A program made the position numbers and the translations under genes. A stretch of 6,793 nucleotides of DNA. It comes from Candidatus Cloacimonadota bacterium. GTDB lineage: Bacteria > Cloacimonadota > Cloacimonadia > Cloacimonadales > Cloacimonadaceae. Where the stretch lies: the NCBI GenBank assembly GCA_023230025.1, contig JALNYD010000150.1, positions 1-6,793 on the forward strand, read 5' to 3'. Under the pieces are notes generated by a model. It saw nothing but the letters and a program-made list of their open reading frames with translations. It was not told the DNA's origin and made no database searches. Positions 1 through 5,903 of the stretch are shown here, piece after piece (the stretch's first letter is position 1; each line of letters opens with the position of its first letter).

Positions 1-38
1 CGGTAACTCCGATTACGCATAACAAGCTGACGAATCAT
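1..38 (-). CDS. Nitroreductase-family protein, N-terminal fragment cut by window edge
   Basis: Only the first twelve codons and part of the thirteenth are present. Read on the minus strand from ATG at 38 they give MIRQLVMRNRSY, with the next codon beginning CG (Arg). A perfect AGGAGG lies at 50-45, six bases before the ATG, so this is a genuine gene start. The pattern M-I-x-x-L-V-x-x-N-R-S-Y-R is the usual N-terminus of one group of FMN-dependent nitroreductase-fold proteins in anaerobic bacteria. That is recognition from memory of the family, and the fragment is too short to prove it. The gene diverges from the oxidoreductase operon on the right. Its product, if correct, would be a cytoplasmic flavin-dependent NAD(P)H or ferredoxin-linked reductase of unknown substrate. 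Confidence 0.55.
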   Translation of the reverse strand, partial: MIRQLVMRNRSY

Positions 39-221
39 GATCCACCTCCTGTATGGGTTAAAGAAAAGATAGTCTCCTTTGATTTACTTGCCACTAAAAA
101 TTATTTGCCAGCAGACATCATTACACTAAGTTGCGCTAAATTTGCTGTTACGTGATTTCAGGGAAGCACTTAAGTAATAGTTATCCATGAGGCTGTGCAT
201 CATACCAGCGTCATTTATTCA

Positions 222-330
222 GGTTGTCTGGCGTCACGTCACTTACTCCGTCCCCATTAGTTATCATCACAATGCCGTTACCTTGTGGTCACAAAAGTAA
301 CGGCAAGGTGACCGCATCGTGACGACAACC
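222..330. other. Nested inverted repeats, candidate structured leader or compound operator
   Basis: Several complementary segments nest inside each other. GGTTGTC (222-228) pairs with GACAACC (324-330). GTCACGTCAC (233-242) pairs as two five-base blocks with GTGAC at 319-323 and GTGAC at 308-312. GCCGTTAC (274-281) pairs with GTAACGGC (297-304), and inside that TTGTG (283-287) is complementary to CACAA (290-294). The result is an outer helix with small bulges (229-232 and 313-318) enclosing a hairpin. GGTCAC (287-292) could instead pair with GTGACC (308-313), so two conformations exclude each other. No T-run follows, so it is not a simple terminator. It matches no riboswitch class I can identify. 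Whether it is transcribed depends on where the operon promoter lies. Confidence 0.5.
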
Positions 331-372
331 AAGGGGCTTCCAGTTCCAGTAGAAATCTGCAAAAACATAGAA

Positions 373-388
373 AATCTGTTGACAGATT
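373..388. promoter_or_regulatory. Perfect palindrome overlapping a TTGACA hexamer, candidate operator and promoter
   Basis: AATCTGT (373-379), a TG spacer and ACAGATT (382-388) form a perfect inverted repeat with seven-base arms, typical in size for a dimeric repressor or activator site. A consensus -35 hexamer TTGACA sits at 379-384, inside the palindrome. The -10 is poor: the segment 402-411 (GACCTATCGC) gives no good TATAAT match at 17 bases. An extra half-site AATCTG occurs at 354-359, 19 bases upstream of the left arm. The site is 57 bases before the ferredoxin ATG. A regulator bound here would block or position RNA polymerase at the oxidoreductase operon; this role is inferred. Confidence 0.4.
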
Positions 389-444
389 CGTGCGATTCCC
401 CGACCTATCGCTTCAGAGAAAAAAAACGTCTAAGGAGAACAACC

Positions 445-648
445 ATGCCTAGAATGACGGTTGATCCAACATACTGCAAAGGTTGTGGCTTGTGCATTGC
501 TGCGTGTCCGAAGAAGATAATCAGATTTTCCGAAAACATCAATGCCAAAGGCTATCACTATGCAGAATGTTTTGAGCAAGATAAGTGCATCGCCTGCAAG
601 ATGTGCTATGTAAGCTGCCCAGATGTGGCAATAACGGTTGAGAAGTGA
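445..648 (+). CDS. korD: 2-oxoacid:ferredoxin oxidoreductase delta subunit, 2x[4Fe-4S] ferredoxin
   Basis: A 67-residue bacterial-type ferredoxin with two complete cluster motifs: C11-x2-C14-x2-C17-x3-C21-P and C48-x2-C51-x2-C54-x3-C58-P. Each motif supplies three ligands to one [4Fe-4S] cluster and the fourth to the other. In the VOR/KOR/POR family this subunit carries electrons from the TPP site to external ferredoxin in the cytoplasm. C42 is an additional cysteine in the linker and has no assigned role. The start at ATG 445 is supported by AAGGAG at 432-437, seven bases upstream. Longer readings starting at GTG 319 add 42 residues with no ferredoxin character. It is the first gene of the operon and ends seven bases before the alpha-subunit ATG. 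The symbol follows the delta-alpha-beta-gamma order; vorD-type naming would be equally defensible. Confidence 0.9.
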   Translation: MPRMTVDPTYCKGCGLCIAACPKKIIRFSENINAKGYHYAECFEQDKCIACKMCYVSCPDVAITVEK

Positions 649-655
649 GGACACG

Positions 656-1735
656 ATGGCAAAGATATTAATGAAAGGTAATGAAGCTGTGGCTGAAGCT
701 GCAATTCGCAGTGGTTGCAGATTATACTTCGCCTATCCCATCACTCCTCAAAGTGAATTGATTGAATACATGGCGCGCATGATGCCGAAAGTAAATGGAA
801 CTTTCCTGCAAGCTGAAAGTGAAGTATCCGCCATCAATATGGTATATGGAGCAGCTGGTTGCGGGAAACGCGTGATGACTTCCTCATCTTCACCTGGGAT
901 CTCGCTGAAAATGGAAGGTATTTCCTATATTGCCGGAGCACAATTGCCAGCAGTGATCGTGAATGTTCAACGTGGTGGCCCAGGTTTGGGCGATATTCAG
1001 CCCGCCCAGGGAGATTATTTCCAAGCTACCAAAGGTGGTGGTCATGGGGATTATCGTCTGATCGTGATGGCTCCCGCATCCGTACAGGAATTTGCTGATA
1101 TGGCTTCGGAAGCATTTGATCTGGCCGATAAATACCGCAATCCCGTGATGATTCTTGCCGATGGCATGCTGGGTCAAATGATGGAACCAGTGGAGTTTAA
1201 ACCTGCAAAAACTGATGAAGAGATTGCCGATATGTGGCGTCAGCATGACTCATGGTGCATATGCCCCAATGAGGATGGAGACAAAAAGCATCATCACGAG
1301 ATCAACTCCCTGGAAATTGATCCTCAGGTACTGGAAAAACACGTGAACAACATCTATAAGAAGTATGCCGAGATTGAGAAGAACGAACTTCATTTCGAGG
1401 AATACAATCTATCTGATGACAACGAAATTCTTTGCGTAGCCTGGGGTACGGCATCCCGAGTGGTGAAATCTGCCATCAATGAACTAACGAAGACTGGTAA
1501 AAGCGTGGGCTTGATCCGCCCCATCAATGTGTGGCCCTATCCTTATGAAGCTATAGCCAAAGCTATTGGACCCAAAGTCAAGAAAGTATATGTATTCGAG
1601 CTCAATACAGGGCAGATGCTTGATGATGTGAAGATTGCCGTCAAAGGTAAGGTCCCGGTGGATTTCTGGGGCAAAGTGGGTGGAATTGTATTCACTCCAG
1701 CCGAAATCAAAGAAAAGCTTGAAGCGTGCTTTTAA
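656..1735 (+). CDS. korA: 2-oxoacid:ferredoxin oxidoreductase alpha subunit (VorB/KorA type)
   Basis: A 359-residue alpha subunit. It binds the pyrimidine side of TPP and helps form the CoA site of the enzyme that converts a 2-oxoacid, CoA and oxidised ferredoxin to acyl-CoA, CO2 and reduced ferredoxin. Visible motifs are YPITPQSE at 27-34, the T75-SSSS-PGISL loop at 75-84 and the C-terminal-domain signature RPINVWPYP at 288-296. The first half closely resembles proteins usually annotated as 3-methyl-2-oxobutanoate dehydrogenase subunit VorB, but those annotations are rarely backed by substrate assays. 2-Oxoglutarate, branched-chain 2-oxoacids or others are all possible. A charged segment with three histidines near residue 213 lies between the two domains. 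The start at ATG 656 has a GTGAGG-type ribosome binding site overlapping the ferredoxin stop; an upstream in-frame TTG at 638 lies inside the ferredoxin gene and is less likely. Confidence 0.9.
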   Translation: MAKILMKGNEAVAEAAIRSGCRLYFAYPITPQSELIEYMARMMPKVNGTFLQAESEVSAINMVYGAAGCGKRVMTSSSSPGISLKMEGISYIAGAQLPAVIVNVQRGGPGLGDIQPAQGDYFQATKGGGHGDYRLIVMAPASVQEFADMASEAFDLADKYRNPVMILADGMLGQMMEPVEFKPAKTDEEIADMWRQHDSWCICPNEDGDKKHHHEINSLEIDPQVLEKHVNNIYKKYAEIEKNELHFEEYNLSDDNEILCVAWGTASRVVKSAINELTKTGKSVGLIRPINVWPYPYEAIAKAIGPKVKKVYVFELNTGQMLDDVKIAVKGKVPVDFWGKVGGIVFTPAEIKEKLEACF

Positions 1736-1745
1736 GGAGTAAGAA

Positions 1746-2495
1746 GTGGAAAAGATAGCATACAGACCAGAATCATTGACCAAGACTCCCTTTACTTACT
1801 GCCCTGGCTGCCTGCATGGGATTGCTCACAGGCTCATCGCAGAAGCAATCGAAGAACAGGGTCTTACGAATAAAATGACAGGAGTAGCCCCGGTGGGTTG
1901 CTCTGTGTTTGCATACAAGTTCTTCAATTTTGATATGGCACAGGCAGCTCATGGCAGAGCTCCCGCTGTAGCCACTGGAATGAAGCGGTCACGTCCTGAT
2001 ATGCATGTGTTTACCTATCAGGGAGATGGAGATCTTGCTGCCATTGGAACCGCTGAGATTGTGCATGCCGCAAATCGTGGTGAACGGATATCGGTGTTCT
2101 TTGTGAACAACGCGATCTATGGTATGACGGGAGGGCAGATGGCTCCCACCACACTGCCAGAAATGAAAACTACCACCAGTCCTTATGGCCGCAAGACCGA
2201 TGACATCGGATTTCCCATCCGTGTAAGTGAATTGCTGGCAACCCTGGTAGCCCCATACTATATTGAACGCGTCTCGCTTTTGAGCCCAACTGATATCATC
2301 AAGGCAAAAAAAGTTGTTTCCAAGGCGATCCAGTATAACAAGGAAGGACGTGGATTTACCTTTGTGGAACTAATATCCACATGCCCAACCAACTGGGGTC
2401 TTGATCCCATCAAATCCAGAGATTGGGCAAAAGATAACATGCTGCCTTTCTTCAAGCCAGGTTGCTTTAGAGACAAAGGCGAAGGAGTGGAATAA
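1746..2495 (+). CDS. korB: 2-oxoacid:ferredoxin oxidoreductase beta subunit, TPP-binding
   Basis: A 249-residue beta subunit holding the diphosphate side of TPP and the cluster next to it. The TPP motif begins at GDGD (93-96) and closes with NN (121-122), followed by Y125-G-M-T-G-G-Q131 as in the family. Four cysteines fit the proximal [4Fe-4S] cluster: C19 and C22 in CPGC, C52 in APVGC, and C213 in STCPTNW. The start codon is GTG at 1746, with AAGGAG at 1734-1739 overlapping the TAA of the alpha gene. The alternative would be an internal ATG, which would remove CPGC. The stop overlaps the ATG of the gamma gene by one base (TAATG), so the two are translationally coupled. Length and motifs look intact. 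Confidence 0.92.
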   Translation: MEKIAYRPESLTKTPFTYCPGCLHGIAHRLIAEAIEEQGLTNKMTGVAPVGCSVFAYKFFNFDMAQAAHGRAPAVATGMKRSRPDMHVFTYQGDGDLAAIGTAEIVHAANRGERISVFFVNNAIYGMTGGQMAPTTLPEMKTTTSPYGRKTDDIGFPIRVSELLATLVAPYYIERVSLLSPTDIIKAKKVVSKAIQYNKEGRGFTFVELISTCPTNWGLDPIKSRDWAKDNMLPFFKPGCFRDKGEGVE

Positions 2496-3034
2496 TGACT
2501 ACAGAATTAATCTGCGCCGGTTTTGGCGGTCAGGGTGTGTTAACCATCGGTAAGTTTCTGGCAAAAGCTGGAATGAAAGAGGGTAAAAACGTTTCCTGGC
2601 TCCCGTCCTATGGTCCCGAAATGCGTGGTGGCACAGCCAATGTTTCCACTGTGGTTTCCGATGAAGCTATTGCTTCACCGATCGTAAGCTTTCCAGACAT
2701 TCTGGTAGCCCTGAACCAACCTTCCATTGATAAGTTTGCCGCCTCCATCCGTGCCGGGGGAATCCTGATCTACAACAGCGATATGTGTCCTCATGGCTGT
2801 AAAAGAGAAGATATCTCGATCATCAAAGCTCCAATGGTGGAGATTGCCAAGGAAATTGGGAATCAGATGGTCTTGAATATGCTGGCAATCGGAATCATTA
2901 TCGGCAAAACGGATATCATCCGTTATGAAACGATGGAAGATGATCTCACCAGCTTTATGAAAAGCAAGAATCCCGAGCTTCTGGAATTGAATCTCAAAGC
3001 TATTAAACGCGGAATTGAGATCGGTAAACAGTAA
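2495..3034 (+). CDS. korC: 2-oxoacid:ferredoxin oxidoreductase gamma subunit
   Basis: A 179-residue gamma subunit of the pyruvate/ketoisovalerate oxidoreductase family. It contacts CoA and stabilises the alpha-beta core. The N-terminal glycine-rich GFGGQGV (9-15) and the YGPEMRGGTANV segment (39-50) are the hallmark sequences, and the ~180-residue length is usual. GAAGGAG at 2481-2487, seven bases before the ATG, lies within the end of the beta gene, and the ATG overlaps the beta stop. This is the last gene of the oxidoreductase operon. A GC-rich hairpin follows 18 bases after the stop. With delta, alpha and beta it completes a four-subunit enzyme, so nothing is missing from the complex. Confidence 0.92.
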   Translation: MTTELICAGFGGQGVLTIGKFLAKAGMKEGKNVSWLPSYGPEMRGGTANVSTVVSDEAIASPIVSFPDILVALNQPSIDKFAASIRAGGILIYNSDMCPHGCKREDISIIKAPMVEIAKEIGNQMVLNMLAIGIIIGKTDIIRYETMEDDLTSFMKSKNPELLELNLKAIKRGIEIGKQ

Positions 3035-3052
3035 GAACCCGATTATATTGTT

Positions 3053-3088
3053 TCAGGGGGTGGTGACAAGCTACCCCCTGATCTTTAT
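3053..3088 (+). terminator. Strong GC hairpin after the oxidoreductase operon, likely intrinsic terminator
   Basis: The arm TCAGGGGGTGG (3053-3063) pairs with CTACCCCCTGA (3071-3081). This is an eleven-base stem with one G-T wobble and a seven-base loop (TGACAAG). The tail is TCTTTAT, which is a weak U-tract, so termination may be incomplete. It sits 18 bases after korC and 29 bases before the pyrE start. It can therefore end the first operon or lower read-through into the second. A TATATT at 3044-3049 just before it could be a -10 element, but no good -35 accompanies it. Confidence 0.6.
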
Positions 3089-3110
3089 GAATCCACAAAG
3101 GAGATGAGAT

Positions 3111-3899
3111 ATGGACATCACGATGGTTACCATAGCTAGTTTCACTGATTTGTTTGAAGCCGAAATGGTAAAAACCCTGTTGGAAGAAGCGGGATTTGAA
3201 GTTACTTTGCTCAATGAACGAATGATGAGCATGTATCCTTCAATGGCGGGGGATATGTATATGATGGAGTTACAGGTTCAAAAAGAAGCAGAGCAGGAGG
3301 CGTCAGACTTTTTATTAAACCTGGATGATGCTTATATCTGCAGCGGGATCCTAAAAAAGGAAGGAGCTCTGAAGGAAGGCCATTTTTGCCTGACCAGTGG
3401 GAAACACAGCGATCGCTATATTGAAAAGATCAGGGTGTTTCAGAATCCGGAAGCAACCCACACCCTGTGCAAAAGACTAGCTGCCCGCCTGAGTGAATAC
3501 GATTTTGACACTGTGATTGGTCCTGCTTATGGAGGCATTGTTTTAGCATATGATGTAGCCAGAATCCTGGGTAAGCGCTTTGTCTTCTGCCAGAGAAAAG
3601 ATGGAGAAATGAGTTTTAGGGCTGGATTTGACTTATCCACAGTTCATAAAGCGGTGCTGATCGAAGATATACTGTCCACTGGGGGCAGTATTAATGAGGT
3701 CTTGACTTTGCTGGACAAATCTGGCATCCAGGCTGTAGCGATCGGATTGTTGGTGGATCGCACTGCAGGAGCAATTGATTTTGGCATTCCCTTGGAAGCC
3801 CTGCTTTCAATGGAGGTTCCCCTCTGGGATCCCGAGACTTGCGAACTATGCAAGCTGGGAGTTCCCCTCAGCAAACCAGGAAGTAGTGATAAACCCTGA
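3111..3899 (+). CDS. pyrE: DUF2007-orotate phosphoribosyltransferase fusion
   Basis: A 262-residue protein in two parts. Residues 4-72 match the DUF2007 pattern (putative signal-transducing domain): F15-E-A-E-M-V-K-T-L-L-E-E-A-G-F, then LLNE and a C-terminal acidic helix. Residues 74-262 are a complete type I phosphoribosyltransferase of the orotate class, which joins orotate and PRPP to make OMP in pyrimidine synthesis. Seen are LTSGKHSDRY (94-103), VIGPAYGGI (135-143), the catalytic-loop segment RKDGEMSFRAGF (162-173), the PRPP motif VLIEDILSTGGS (182-193, acidic pair E185-D186) and the C244-x2-C247-K-x-G-V-P-L tail common in one bacterial subclass. AAGGAG at 3098-3103 precedes the ATG by seven bases. 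An internal AGGAGG at 3295-3300 lies near the domain junction, but no in-frame start codon follows at usable distance. The fusion therefore looks real. Its stop overlaps the next ATG (TGATG). Confidence 0.85.
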   Translation: MDITMVTIASFTDLFEAEMVKTLLEEAGFEVTLLNERMMSMYPSMAGDMYMMELQVQKEAEQEASDFLLNLDDAYICSGILKKEGALKEGHFCLTSGKHSDRYIEKIRVFQNPEATHTLCKRLAARLSEYDFDTVIGPAYGGIVLAYDVARILGKRFVFCQRKDGEMSFRAGFDLSTVHKAVLIEDILSTGGSINEVLTLLDKSGIQAVAIGLLVDRTAGAIDFGIPLEALLSMEVPLWDPETCELCKLGVPLSKPGSSDKP

Positions 3900-5299
3900 T
3901 GCAAGTTCGGCTGCACATTTCGTATGACCGCAGTTCTGCATTATATGCAGCGTTGCAGTTTTTCCCCAAGCTCAGTGACGTGTACCTGCAGTGGGATGAC
4001 GAAGCGCATGCGATTCCAGAATGGCTTAGCGGATTAAGCACATCATCCCTGCCTGGGGCTGTGGAGGTGTATCCCGAGCTTGGGCAGGCAGAGGTTGATT
4101 CTTCGATCCTGGCAAGCCTGCACGTGCATCACTCCCTGCTTCTGTTTTGGGCAAAGGAAGGTTCTCAGAAGCTTTTACAGAGTATGGTGCAGAATATGGA
4201 GTTATATGCCTTTGCGGCGGATGCTATGGCCTTGCAACTCCTCAGCGGTTTGCCCTTTCACACCATCAGTCAGGTGCACACTTTCTATACTCAGCAAAAG
4301 CTGAACAAAGCTTTGGTGCTATGTTCTGCAGAAAGCCGGGATCTGATCCTGAGTATTGATCCGGGAGCCTTTGTACATGTATTTATTCGCAGGCATGATC
4401 TATGTTTTTCGCTCGCTGCTGAGTTGCATGATTTCAACATTCTGCAAATGCAGCAAGCGCTGGAGTTAATATGTGGGCTAAAACTGCCAGATTCTGAAGC
4501 GCTGCCCATTCAAGAGATCCGCAATACGCAAAGGAGCATGGGGCAATCCTATTCCTATTTTGCCGATCATTATGATCGCTATATGGCTCATGTGGATTAT
4601 GATCTGTGGAATCAGAATCTGATATCCTGGCACAAGCAGTATGGAAAGAGTAAAGGCAAGAAAGCCTTGGAACTTGCATGCGGAACAGCGAATATCAGCT
4701 CTCGGATGATGGTTGAAGGCTATCAAATGGATGCTTGCGATATCTCCTCGAATATGCTGATGAATGCGTCACGAAAGCCGCTCAAACCCAATCTATATCG
4801 TGCAGCTTTGACCGATCCGATCCCAGGAAGGGATTATGACCTCATCTTTTGCCTCTTTGACAGCATCAACTATTTGGGCACCAGCTCTGATGTGCTGAGT
4901 TGTTTTCACGAGGTTAGCAAAGCCCTGAAGCCTGGAGCGTTGTTCATCTTTGATATCTCTACCCTGCAGAACAGCCTGGAAAACTTCGCTGATAATTGCA
5001 ATTTTGATAGCTTTGATGATTATCAGTTCGTTCATGAAGCCTGGTATGAATCCTGGCACCGCAGGCAAATCTCCAAACTCACATTCTTCCAGGAGAAGGG
5101 TCCCGCCTTTTGCCGTCAATTGGAGCAGCATGAGCAAAGAGTATATTTGTGCAGCGAATTGATGGCACTGATCCAAGAAACAGATATGAAGCTCCTGGCA
5201 ATCCACAGTCCCCAGGGGAAGAGCAATCTACTCAATAAACGCGTTGCCAGCCTGGATAAACAGCATCACCGTCTCTTCTTCATCCTGAGCAATGAATGA
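3899..5299 (+). CDS. Two-domain protein: unknown N-terminal domain plus class I SAM-dependent methyltransferase
   Basis: A 466-residue protein. Residues ~214-466 form a Rossmann-fold methyltransferase. They begin with Y-S-Y-F-A-D-H-Y-D-R-Y-M, followed by motif I ELACGTA (258-264), the acidic ribose-binding D281-I-S with N-M-L after it, and LFDSINYL (319-326), as in YqeM-like small-molecule or unknown-substrate methyltransferases. Motif I has alanine at 260 and 264 where the E/DxGxGxG consensus has glycine; the central G262 is kept. Residues 1-213 match nothing I recognise. They are mixed hydrophobic and polar with no signal peptide, transmembrane helix or metal motif, so the protein is probably cytoplasmic. 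Translation starts at an ATG overlapping the pyrE stop, with only a distant AGGAAG (3878-3883), which points to coupling. AAGGAG at 4531-4536 lies one base before ATG 4538 (M214), too close to drive separate synthesis. Substrate unknown. Confidence 0.75.
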   Translation: MQVRLHISYDRSSALYAALQFFPKLSDVYLQWDDEAHAIPEWLSGLSTSSLPGAVEVYPELGQAEVDSSILASLHVHHSLLLFWAKEGSQKLLQSMVQNMELYAFAADAMALQLLSGLPFHTISQVHTFYTQQKLNKALVLCSAESRDLILSIDPGAFVHVFIRRHDLCFSLAAELHDFNILQMQQALELICGLKLPDSEALPIQEIRNTQRSMGQSYSYFADHYDRYMAHVDYDLWNQNLISWHKQYGKSKGKKALELACGTANISSRMMVEGYQMDACDISSNMLMNASRKPLKPNLYRAALTDPIPGRDYDLIFCLFDSINYLGTSSDVLSCFHEVSKALKPGALFIFDISTLQNSLENFADNCNFDSFDDYQFVHEAWYESWHRRQISKLTFFQEKGPAFCRQLEQHEQRVYLCSELMALIQETDMKLLAIHSPQGKSNLLNKRVASLDKQHHRLFFILSNE

Positions 5300-5895
5300 G
5301 TTCTCTGTATCAAAATGATCTTAGCTTTCTGAACGATAGGGGGGATATTGCTCTTGCCGGAATTGACGAAGCAGGAAGAGGGGCATTGGCTGGGCCTGTG
5401 GTTGTTGCTGCTGTTGTGCTTGACTACAACAAACTGATCCCCGGATTGAATGATTCCAAAAAGCTATCTGATATCAAACGCAGGCAACTTTATAAGCAGA
5501 TACTTGAACAAGCCAGAGGCGTGAGTGTGGTGGAAGTATCTGCGGCGGAAGTGGACAGGATCAACGTGCTTCAGGCTTCCATTCTTGGCTTTGGGCTAGC
5601 TTGTAATGGTCTGAAACTCGCGATAGATTATGCCCTGATTGATGGCAGGGATGTACCTGTTGCCATGAAAGACAAAGCTCAAGCTATCATCAAGGGTGAT
5701 TCCATATATGCATGTATCGCTGCTGCATCGATTGTCGCCAAAGTGCATCGGGATGATCTGATGATTGCTCTGGATGATCGCTTTCCCCAATATGGTTTTG
5801 CCCAGCATAAAGGTTATCCAACTGCTCAGCATTATCAAGCTCTTATGGATTGGGGAGCCTGTCCCATGCACAGACAGAGCTATCGCTTAAGCTAG
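5296..5895 (+). CDS. rnhB: Ribonuclease HII
   Basis: A 199-residue RNase HII, close in length to the E. coli enzyme (198). It cuts RNA in RNA-DNA hybrids, including single ribonucleotides left in DNA, in the cytoplasm with Mg2+ or Mn2+. The four acidic catalytic residues are present: D24 and E25 in GIDEAGRG, D116 in LIDGRD, and D135 in KGDS. Other signatures are GLNDSKKLS, IAAASIVAKVHRDD and FPQYGFAQHKGYPT near the C-terminus. The ATG at 5296 overlaps the methyltransferase stop (ATGA). No Shine-Dalgarno sequence is visible upstream, so it probably depends on translation of the gene before it. It is the last gene of the pyrE unit. Its stop at 5893-5895 leaves eight bases before the convergent neighbour. 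Confidence 0.95.
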   Translation: MSSLYQNDLSFLNDRGDIALAGIDEAGRGALAGPVVVAAVVLDYNKLIPGLNDSKKLSDIKRRQLYKQILEQARGVSVVEVSAAEVDRINVLQASILGFGLACNGLKLAIDYALIDGRDVPVAMKDKAQAIIKGDSIYACIAAASIVAKVHRDDLMIALDDRFPQYGFAQHKGYPTAQHYQALMDWGACPMHRQSYRLS

Positions 5896-5903
5896 ATTAG
5901 GTT

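Larger units (their letters stand above)
39..444. other. Divergent intergenic region without a gene
   Basis: This ~400-base stretch separates the minus-strand nitroreductase-like start from the ferredoxin gene. I see no ORF in it with both a ribosome binding site and protein-like composition. The left part (51-220) is AT-rich and should hold the promoter of the minus-strand gene; an AAGATA (66-71, TATCTT on the minus strand) is a weak -10 candidate. Two TTGCCA copies (88-93 and 105-110) are 17 bases apart and may be chance. The right part holds the nested inverted repeat at 222-330 and the palindrome at 373-388, listed separately. An open frame beginning at GTG 319 runs into the ferredoxin, but its first 42 residues do not resemble a ferredoxin extension. 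Confidence 0.7.

Noticed and set aside
88..110. Tandem TTGCCA copies (88-93, 105-110) as regulator half-sites
   Set aside because: Two six-base copies in an AT-rich intergenic region are not enough evidence without conservation.
222..330. The nested repeat as an insertion-sequence or MITE with terminal inverted repeats
   Set aside because: No target-site duplication is visible at the flanks and only one copy is in the window; it is kept only as an alternative under the structured-element finding.
319..444. An N-terminal extension of the ferredoxin from GTG 319
   Set aside because: It has no ribosome binding site, its 42 residues are unlike any ferredoxin, and AAGGAG at 432-437 marks ATG 445 as the start.
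638..655. An upstream TTG start for the alpha subunit
   Set aside because: It lies inside the ferredoxin gene and lacks a ribosome binding site; ATG 656 gives the usual MAKxLMKGNEA N-terminus.
4793..5206. Long minus-strand open frame within the methyltransferase gene
   Set aside because: It lies fully opposite conserved methyltransferase motifs, has no ribosome binding site and its composition is not protein-like; other antisense and overlapping frames in the window were rejected for the same reasons.
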